Assembly (NCBI GenBank): GCA_036703275.1
Contig: DATNPK010000028.1
Span: forward strand, 244,794 to 308,793
Direction of reading: 5' to 3'
Length of the DNA: 64,000 nucleotides
Origin: Coleofasciculaceae cyanobacterium
GTDB taxonomy: Bacteria > Cyanobacteriota > Cyanobacteriia > Cyanobacteriales > Xenococcaceae
Position 1 is the stretch's first letter; each line of letters opens with the position of its first letter. Below are positions 58,897 through 64,000 of this stretch, one piece after another. The notes beneath the pieces were generated by a model. The model made no database searches. It saw only the letters and a program-made list of their open reading frames with translations, and was not told the DNA's origin. The position numbers and the translations under genes are program-made.

Positions 58897-59400
58897 CTAG
58901 ACCCCCAGGGAATCATCAAACTATTTGCGAAGCTTATCCGTGATAGACAATCTGCTGACTTTTATAAGACTATAGATAATGCCGATTTAAGAGTATGGTC
59001 TATTTGTCGGGCTATCTATCAGCTACCCACAATCGAACTAGTTGAATGGCTAAAAACTAACTTTAATCTAGACAAAACTATTGAAATTGGTGCGGGTAAT
59101 AACTATCTCTATCATCATTTCGGTATCAAAGGAATTGATAACTATTGCGAGCAAATACTAGCAGTCAAGCAAGTTCATGAAATTCTTAATCAGCCATCAA
59201 CTAATCCACCATCAGAAGTAGAAAACCTTGAGGAGATCGCAGCTATTAAGAAGTATCAGCCAGAGACAGTAATTGCTGCTTGGATAACGTTAAAAACCGA
59301 AGACCCAGAAGGAGTCGATGCAGGACATGGTTATGCACCAGATGAAGAGAAAATCTTAGATACAGGTGTCACTTATATTCATATTGCTAATAAATACTAG
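58873..59400 (+). CDS. Hypothetical protein, methyltransferase-like
   Basis: The product has 175 residues from GTG in the repeat; the first about 8 residues derive from the repeat and the native start is probably lost. NLDKTIEIGAGNNYLYHHFG resembles a SAM-binding GxGxG loop, and ETVIAAWITLKTEDPEG the next motif. No named family recognised. It may be a truncated methyltransferase-fold protein of phage or plasmid origin. Confidence 0.5.
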   Translation: MYPTDRIFLDPQGIIKLFAKLIRDRQSADFYKTIDNADLRVWSICRAIYQLPTIELVEWLKTNFNLDKTIEIGAGNNYLYHHFGIKGIDNYCEQILAVKQVHEILNQPSTNPPSEVENLEEIAAIKKYQPETVIAAWITLKTEDPEGVDAGHGYAPDEEKILDTGVTYIHIANKY

Positions 59401-59439
59401 TTTACGGGGCTTAGCGACCTTAAAGATAACATAGTCGAG

Positions 59440-59697
59440 CTATTTTTCGACTTGTTTTAATTCTTCTCGTAAAACTCGACGTAATGTTTCCTCTAATGGC
59501 TCGCGTTTTTGCTGAATGTATTGTCGCAGTGCGTTGTTAATCGAGGTTTGGTAATTGCCACCACCTTGTTCGTGAACTAAGGCGCGAAACCACTCTAAAA
59601 CATCATCATCTATGCGAATGGTAATGCGAGTTTTCCCTAGCGAAACTGGTTCGACAGCACCCCGTTTTCCTTGACTAAAATCATATTCGTCCACCAT
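59440..59697 (-). CDS. brnA: BrnA-type antitoxin
   Basis: The product has 85 residues. The signature TRITIRIDDDVLEWFRALVH and a ribbon-helix-helix tail (YQTSINNALRQYIQQKR) match BrnA. It lies immediately downstream of brnT with the stop and start adjoining, the usual order for this module. Confidence 0.9.
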   Translation of the reverse strand: MVDEYDFSQGKRGAVEPVSLGKTRITIRIDDDVLEWFRALVHEQGGGNYQTSINNALRQYIQQKREPLEETLRRVLREELKQVEK

Positions 59698-59967
59698 CTA
59701 TTTTTCCTCCTCATATTGTCTACGTTCGTTTCGGGTAGCTTGACGGGCAGATATGAGGCGAATTTCATCATCTCGCAAGGTATAGACGACAACTAAAATT
59801 CTCTTTAAAATGTCTATGCCAATTGTGATAAATCTATCTTCTCCAAAGCGATTGTCAAAAATGGTAATTGCCAATTCGTCAGAAAAAACCGATACAGCAT
59901 CAGCGAAATCTACACCATGCTTACTTAATTTGGTTCGAGCCTTATTTCTATCCCATTGATACCTCAT
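59698..59967 (-). CDS. brnT: BrnT-type ribonuclease toxin
   Basis: The product has 89 residues. It begins MRYQWDRNKARTKLSKHGVD, with FADAVSVFSD, EDRFITIGID, ILVVVYTLRDDEIRLISARQ and ATRNERRQYEE, all typical of BrnT, a RelE-fold RNA-cleaving toxin. First gene of brnTA. Confidence 0.92.
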   Translation of the reverse strand: MRYQWDRNKARTKLSKHGVDFADAVSVFSDELAITIFDNRFGEDRFITIGIDILKRILVVVYTLRDDEIRLISARQATRNERRQYEEEK

Positions 59968-60111
59968 TTACTTATTATATGCACATTTGTACAGACGAAC
60001 ATGAGATAAATCGAAGTGACCAGTGACCCGACAAACACTTCAGCAAAGCGTAGCTGAGGAAGGGTTAGGGATGTATCAACCACAAGTAGGAAAATTTTAT
60101 TAATGATTGAA

Positions 60112-60463
60112 AGTCAGTTTATCTAGCAACAACAGGACGTAAATTGTTCGAGCTTTCCCAATGGTGGGAATTTAAAGACCATAATGGTCAGGATCCCCGC
60201 CGTAAAACGACGGGGCTTGCCTGACCGTTGGTCAACTTTGGGTTGTGCCTGATGGTTTTGTTTACGATCTTGCTAGTATTCCTCCCTGGCTTTGGTGGCT
60301 GCAATTTGGGACCTGGAATATTGCGGCTGTTCCTCATGATTGGGCGTATGTATTCGGCTATTTACTCCGAGTCGAGCGTGGAAATCGCCTCTGTTTAGAC
60401 AAAACGCGAATAAGTAGTCTGGTAAGAGTCCTGATTAGAAAGGCAAATGTTCGACTGTATTGA
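60112..60463 (+). pseudogene. DUF1353-type protein broken by a 44-bp hairpin insertion
   Basis: The left part reads FELSQWWEFKDHNGQ. After the hairpin the frame resumes LWVVPDGFVYDLASIPPWLW, WLQFGTWNIAAVPHDWAYVF, the DUF1353 signature (VPxGFxxDLASxP...HDWAY). The tail runs on as a foreign sequence to 60463, overlapping the PIN gene. The N-terminus lies in a decayed stretch. Phage and plasmid genomes often carry DUF1353. Confidence 0.8.
60186..60234. mobile_element. 44-bp hairpin element with 5-bp target duplication GGTCA
   Basis: GGTCA occurs at 60186-60190 and 60230-60234. Between them GGTCAGG pairs with CCTGACC (60186-60192/60220-60226), and CCCCG CCGT with ACGA CGGGG (60195-60215). Deleting 44 nt joins CAT AAT GGT CAA CTT TGG, restoring the DUF1353 frame exactly. 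This is strong evidence of insertion by a mobilised hairpin. Confidence 0.85.
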
Positions 60464-60782
60464 GCCATTCATCTGCTTCTGAGGCAGTAGCAATCAGTTC
60501 CAAGTCCCTAACAAACTGACCGATAGTTCCACCCAACTGATGCCCAAAAATTAACCTAGCAAAAGAGCGTCCCTGACGTTGCCAATTTTCTGCCAAAGTC
60601 TTGAACAGAATATCCTGGGTAAACAGGACCCGACCCAAGCGACTCGATCGTTCGAGTAATTCCTCATCGGTTAAGGTAGCCGCATTGTCTTCTCTGGCGG
60701 TTAGCACATCCACGCCACGTCGGCGCAGTTGCTCGGTAATGGCTTGAGGAACGTGAACGTCCATGTAAAGCGGTACTGACAT
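60435..60782 (-). CDS. DUF5615-type PIN-like toxin
   Basis: The product has 115 residues. YMDVHVPQAITEQLRRRGVD, VLTAREDNAATLTDEELLER, VLFTQDILF and IFGHQLGG carry the conserved Asp residues of the DUF5615 (Mut7-C/PIN-like) family. It adjoins the DUF433 gene without a gap, the usual toxin-antitoxin pairing for these two families. Confidence 0.85.
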   Translation of the reverse strand: MSVPLYMDVHVPQAITEQLRRRGVDVLTAREDNAATLTDEELLERSSRLGRVLFTQDILFKTLAENWQRQGRSFARLIFGHQLGGTIGQFVRDLELIATASEADEWLNTVEHLPF

Positions 60783-61100
60783 TTACATCAGTCCGACAGA
60801 ACGCATCCTGACTTGAAAGGGAGAGGGGGAAGACTGTTGCTTCTCTGTTACGGCTTGCGACCATTCCGAGCGAATCTCACAGTCGATTTCCTCTTGATTG
60901 TCAAAATAATACGCCATCGCCGAGTGAGCTTCCGAGAGGGTCAGTTCGGGATGTTGACGACACATCTCTGACACCGACCAGCCATAGGCTAGGTAGTCCA
61001 TGACTATCTGAGCCACTCGTACGCGGGGAATCCTCTTTAACTGCGCTGGAGATGACGAACTAGCTTTTTCGAGGTGAAGATAAATGAGTTTACCTGTCAT
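60783..61100 (-). CDS. DUF433 antitoxin-like protein
   Basis: The product has 105 residues. The DUF433 helix-turn-helix part RIPRVRVAQIVMDYLAYGWS, VSEMCRQHPELTLSEAHSAM and AYYFDNQEEID are clear. It lies upstream of the DUF5615 gene with the start codon of the latter directly after its stop. Probably the DNA-binding antitoxin. Confidence 0.85.
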   Translation of the reverse strand: MTGKLIYLHLEKASSSSPAQLKRIPRVRVAQIVMDYLAYGWSVSEMCRQHPELTLSEAHSAMAYYFDNQEEIDCEIRSEWSQAVTEKQQSSPSPFQVRMRSVGLM

Positions 61101-61346
61101 GGTTACATCGTTTTAGTTTTTTTCTGGAGCGAAAGAAGTTGCCAACTTTCTTTCTACTGCTTTTTCATCCGCTCCTCAACCAGAGCGACTGTCACATCTA
61201 TTATGTCGAGATTTACTTTAATACTGCAATACCTTAGATTCCTCCATCTAGAGAGTCAAACCTCGATCTCTTTTTAGTTTGTGTTGAGAACTATCGGTCA
61301 TCTTCCTCTAGATTTTGTAAGGAACAAAACTAAAAGTAAATATTAT

Positions 61347-61826
61347 TTAGAATTTGGTGTGATCTATTAACCAGCAACCAAGTTTTCCCGCTCGGCAAGT
61401 TGGCAATCGCGCTCTAGCCATCGAGCAAAGATTTCCTTCGCGGTTATCATCTTCAGCTAACGGAGCAAGTTTATAAACCCGTCGCCTGTCCTTGCCCGTA
61501 GCCGTCCAGCCGACATACTTTAATTGGCGGTCGAGTTTTTTAAGTATTCTCTGAGCGATCGCTATACCCCTGTCTCGGTCGTTGATGCCGACACCGAGAA
61601 GTTCTTTAATTTCCCACCGCATTGCTTTACATCCCTGCTCGAACTCTTCTATGTTTAGAGAGGTAAATTCGCGGTCGGGGTCGAGAAACTGCCTAATTCC
61701 CAAGATTTCCATCGCTCTAATTTGTGCCGACAGCATTCGATTATTAATATCGGGTTTAAATGCCTTGCTGCTCTCACCGATTAAATTACGGTATGCTAGG
61801 CGATCGCGATGAAGAACTTCTTAATT
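61347..61826 (-). pseudogene. Plasmid replication (CyRepA1-like) protein, C-terminal fragment
   Basis: Reads HRDRLAYRNLIGESSKAFKP, DINNRMLSAQIRAMEILGIR, QFLDPDREFTSLNIEEFEQG, CKAMRWEIKELLGV, RVYKLAPLAEDDNR. From memory the motif LxPDREFTS with the following helical part resembles the C-terminus of cyanobacterial plasmid replication proteins. The gene is cut off at a stop and the repeat at 61848. Assignment tentative. Confidence 0.55.
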
Positions 61827-61847
61827 GAACCCTTGTAAGTAGCGATT

Positions 61848-61930
61848 GCCCTAAAGGACTCTATCACGGATACCGCTTCGCGACACGAAGTTAGTCCTTT
61901 AGGGCATATAGCTACGCGTCGCGCTCCGCG
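61848..61930. repeat. Palindromic repeat family member
   Basis: GCCCTAAAGGACT (61848-61860) pairs with AGTCCTTTAGGGC (61893-61905) around ACCGCTTCGCGACACGAAG. Then GCGTCGCGCTCCGCGC and GGCGAAGCC follow. This is the most complete palindrome of the family. Confidence 0.85.
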
Positions 61931-61939
61931 CACTGGCGA

Positions 61940-62098
61940 AGCCAATCGCGCTATTAAACTCTCCCGACATTGACTCATGGAGAGCTAGGGCAAAATCATT
62001 TTTACCCGTACCAGCTTCCCCCAGAACTATTACAGAATTTCCAGCAGCGATTACGCAGTTGCGTATGCTTACGCAATCGCCTTGACTACATAATTGAA
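61940..62098 (-). pseudogene. P-loop ATPase fragment
   Basis: Read on the minus strand: CVSIRNCVIAAGNSVIVLGE, AGTGKNDFALALHESMSGEF. GEAGTGK is a Walker A motif, though Asn follows the Lys instead of Ser/Thr. The frame runs into the repeat at 61848. It may belong to the same dead replication or helicase gene. Upstream fragments (62105-62215 minus: EVANSKCTPAEIATQLLAQH) read in other frames. Confidence 0.55.
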
Positions 62099-62334
62099 AG
62101 AATCACTATCTTGAAAATCTACCCTTCTACTGCTTTCTGGCTGCGGTGTTGGGCTAGTAGTTGAGTCGCGATTTCTGCTGGTGTACACTTTGAGTTGGCT
62201 ACCTCACGAGCGATCGCCTTAATTAATCAAGTCATTAATATCAAAAATAAGAGAGTTAATGCCCCAACAATACAAAAAGAAATACATAAAATTAGATTTA
62301 TTGGTTCATAGTTTGCTTGAGCGATCAACTCTAA

Positions 62335-62757
62335 TTACGGCAATTCATCTTTAGATCTTGGTGAAAATTCAGACATTTGGATATTTATGTTTTCACCTTT
62401 TCGCCATTTTACCCAGGCAGCCAGGAGAAAATCCACCAATTCGGATTTATCTAAATTGATACCTGCCCGTTTGAGTTTGACTAGTTCATCCTCAACATCA
62501 AAGTCATTTTCTTTACGGATGTAGTAAGTTCTGCCAATCCAGTCAGGGTCGCTACGTTTGCCTGTAGCTGGTCTTCCTCTTTTCTTGTTTGATTCAGATA
62601 AAGCGATCGCTACGAATGGTGGGTTTTCTTGGAAGGTTCAGATTTAGGGACAGGTTTTGTCTGTTGTTCAGTTTTCAGTTTTGATTTCAGCTTCGGTCTC
62701 TGTAGTTTTTTGACGACTCTGAGCCAGCTTTTTAAACATATCGGCTGCATCACTCAT
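62335..62757 (-). pseudogene. ParB-like plasmid partition protein, frameshifted
   Basis: ATG 62755-62757 starts MSDAADMFKKLAQSRQKTTE, TEAEIKTEN and stops. Other frames continue EQQTKPVPKSEPSKKTHHS and then NKKRGRPATGKRSDPDWIGR, TYYIRKENDFDVEDELVKLK, RAGINLDKSDLVDFLLAAWV to TAA at 62335. The layout (basic linker, then RGRP and a small DNA-binding-like C-terminus) is that of short partner proteins encoded after plasmid parA. The start overlaps the parA stop by 4 nt. Confidence 0.7.
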
Positions 62758-63345
62758 GACATTATCTCCTTACCCACTTGTTCGTAATCACCCCTGGCGA
62801 TTTTTGCCATACGGTCTTTGACTTCCTATACAGGTACACCCATGAGGGCTGCTTTCTCATAGGCAATTAACCGTCTAATCTCCGTGTCAAATAAACGGTA
62901 CTTCTGCTAAAGCTCTGGCTTGTTCCGCCATCTTGACGGGCTTGGGGTGAACCATTGTTAGTAAAATTCGGTAGCGCTCGCTCTCTATTTCTTGAAGTAA
63001 ATCCACCGTTTGCAGCAGGGCATCAACCGCCAAAGCATCAGGAGAAGTAGGCAAGATTAAAAGGTTACAGCCATCAGCTAAGGCTTGTAATATCATTTTC
63101 ATCGGGACGGGCAGCAGTATCGATGACAATATGCTCGTATTTGGGACTATATAAAGCAGCTTGCCTTAAATCCACCACCTTAAAAGGAAAAGCACCCCGT
63201 TTACTCCAGCCCGTAGCACTACGATTAGGGTCGCCATCAACTAATAATGTTTGCCCTAACTGTGAGATAATAACAGGCAAGATGGACAGCAGTAGTCGTT
63301 TTGCCGATTGCTCTGAATCCAGCCACAGTAATCAACAATTTTCAT
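62754..63345 (-). pseudogene. parA: ParA-family partition ATPase, multiply disrupted
   Basis: ATG 63343-63345. The pieces in different frames read TVAGFRAIGKTTTAVHLACY (Walker A region), GQTLLVDGDPNRSATGWSKR, VIDTAARPDENDI, ADGCNLLILPTSPDALAVDA, DTEIRRLIAYEKAALMGVPV, a TAG, EVKDRMAKIARGDYEQVGKE to TGA 62754-62756. At least three frame breaks and one stop. ParA proteins segregate plasmids; this copy is dead. Confidence 0.85.
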
Positions 63346-63583
63346 ACCTCGAACATATAGCAGACATCTAAAGTGTATAGTCACTTAACACCAATCTACC
63401 TTGGCAAAATGTTAACTTTTTAGATTTCTGGATTTTTGGCTTTCCGTCTTTTTGAATTGGTGAAAGTTTGGAAGGAGGTTTGAAGGGCGATCGCTATGCA
63501 AAATCATCATCATAGGTAATTAATAGACCACTTGCAAAAGTATGATAAAAAAGAGATAAATAGGTCAGTAAACAAGAAAAAAG

Positions 63584-64000
63584 ATGACCTACGAAAAAAT
63601 AAAAAACTTGACCCCAGAAAAGTTCAAACGCTTATGTGGAGTTAAGAAAGAGACATTTTCTCAAATGCTTAAAATAGTAGAAAACCATGAGAAAATCAAG
63701 ACCAAAACAGGAAGACCCTCTAAATTAAGTTGAGAAAATCAAGTATTGATGAGTCTAGAATATCTGAGAGAGTATAGAACTTACTTTGATATAGGTCAAA
63801 GCTGGGGCGTAAACGAGTCTACAGCTTATCGAATAATTCGCCAAATAGAAAACATTTTAGTCCGTTCACCAGAATTTGCTTTACCAGGTAAAAAACAGTT
63901 ATTAAAATCAAATCAGGAGCTAGAAGTAATTGTAATTGATGTAACAGAAACTCCGATTGAACGGACTTGAAAAAACAGAAAAAATACTACAGTGGAAAGA
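63584..64000 (+). mobile_element. IS5-type transposase, disrupted, runs off window
   Basis: ATG 63584 reads MTYEKIKNLTPEKFKRLCGV, KKETFSQMLKIVENHEKIKT, KTGRPSKLS, then TGA. It goes on in frame with ENQVLMSLEYLREYRTYFDI, WGVNESTAYRIIRQIENILV and VIDVTETPIER. After this a 1-nt shift is needed for KKQKKYYSGK. That is the N-terminal half of an IS5-group transposase. GACCACTTGCAAAAG at about 63526-63540 may be the left terminal repeat. Confidence 0.85.

Noticed and set aside
61970..62164. 64-codon plus-strand ORF
   Set aside because: It is the antisense of the minus-strand P-loop ATPase relic.

Overview
The window looks like a chromosomal segment from a cyanobacterium with a low-to-moderate GC genome. 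The evidence is the very frequent HIP1 octamer GCGATCGC, photosynthetic electron-transport genes (cytM, petG), a light-repressed-transcript type hibernation factor, a pilB-pilT-pilC cluster beside grpE-dnaK-dnaJ, a carotenoid oxygenase and families that I know mainly from cyanobacteria (DUF3146, DUF4347, AAA-like/WD40 proteins). The abundant toxin-antitoxin and AAA-like genes would fit a large-genome unicellular or baeocyte-forming lineage, but that placement is inference. I saw no rRNA, tRNA or CRISPR array.

From 1 to about 49,000 the window is mostly conserved core genome: cytM (partial), petG, tsaE, yvcK, ruvC, a TPR protein, trpB, a CAP protein, an RNase D-like exonuclease, a potassium channel, tyrA, pntA-pntB, a fructosamine kinase, two inositol-phosphatase-family proteins, a yellow/MRJP-like protein, a HAD phosphatase, lipB, lrtA/hpf, pilC-pilT-pilB (minus strand), then grpE-dnaK-dnaJ-tusA-rsgA (plus strand; the last three overlap by 4 nt each), a glutathionyl-hydroquinone-reductase-like protein, rsmD, rsmI, lgt, cobM, a DUF697 GTPase and asnS. 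Two islands interrupt this part. At 13.7-16.4 kb there is a coiled-coil/acyl-carrier-like gene, a GxxExxY gene, a dead RelBE module and a MazEF-like module, all bracketed by repeats. At 35.5-36.7 kb there is a dead DUF4347/RTX gene fused to an IS200 transposase remnant.

From 44.4 to 49.9 kb a large AAA-like/WD40 protein and a second AAA-like NTPase form a two-gene unit next to an intact small RTX protein, with tandem short repeats at both junctions.

From 50 to 64 kb the region is accessory and strongly decayed. It holds a TPM-domain gene with an in-frame TAG, a truncated binding lipoprotein, broken HNH, DUF1643 and DUF1353 genes, an internally deleted IS630 gene, intact toxin-antitoxin pairs (MazEF, BrnTA, DUF433/DUF5615), a relic of a plasmid replication/partition module (Rep-like fragment, ParB-like and ParA-like pseudogenes) and an IS5-type pseudogene at the right edge. 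A modular palindromic repeat with the core CCTAAAGGACTAACTTCG recurs here at least five times.

The best evidence for small non-autonomous mobile DNA is in this part. A 44-bp hairpin at 60186-60234 is flanked by direct copies of GGTCA, and removing it restores the DUF1353 reading frame exactly. A 48-bp member of the palindromic repeat family sits precisely inside an HNH gene. The right-hand 14 kb is best read as an integrated, decaying plasmid or island kept by several addiction modules and peppered with hairpin elements. No single well-formed new multi-gene system is certain. The strongest candidates for new biology are the hairpin elements, the repeat-bracketed cassettes at 13.7-16.4 kb and the AAA-like/WD40 pair.
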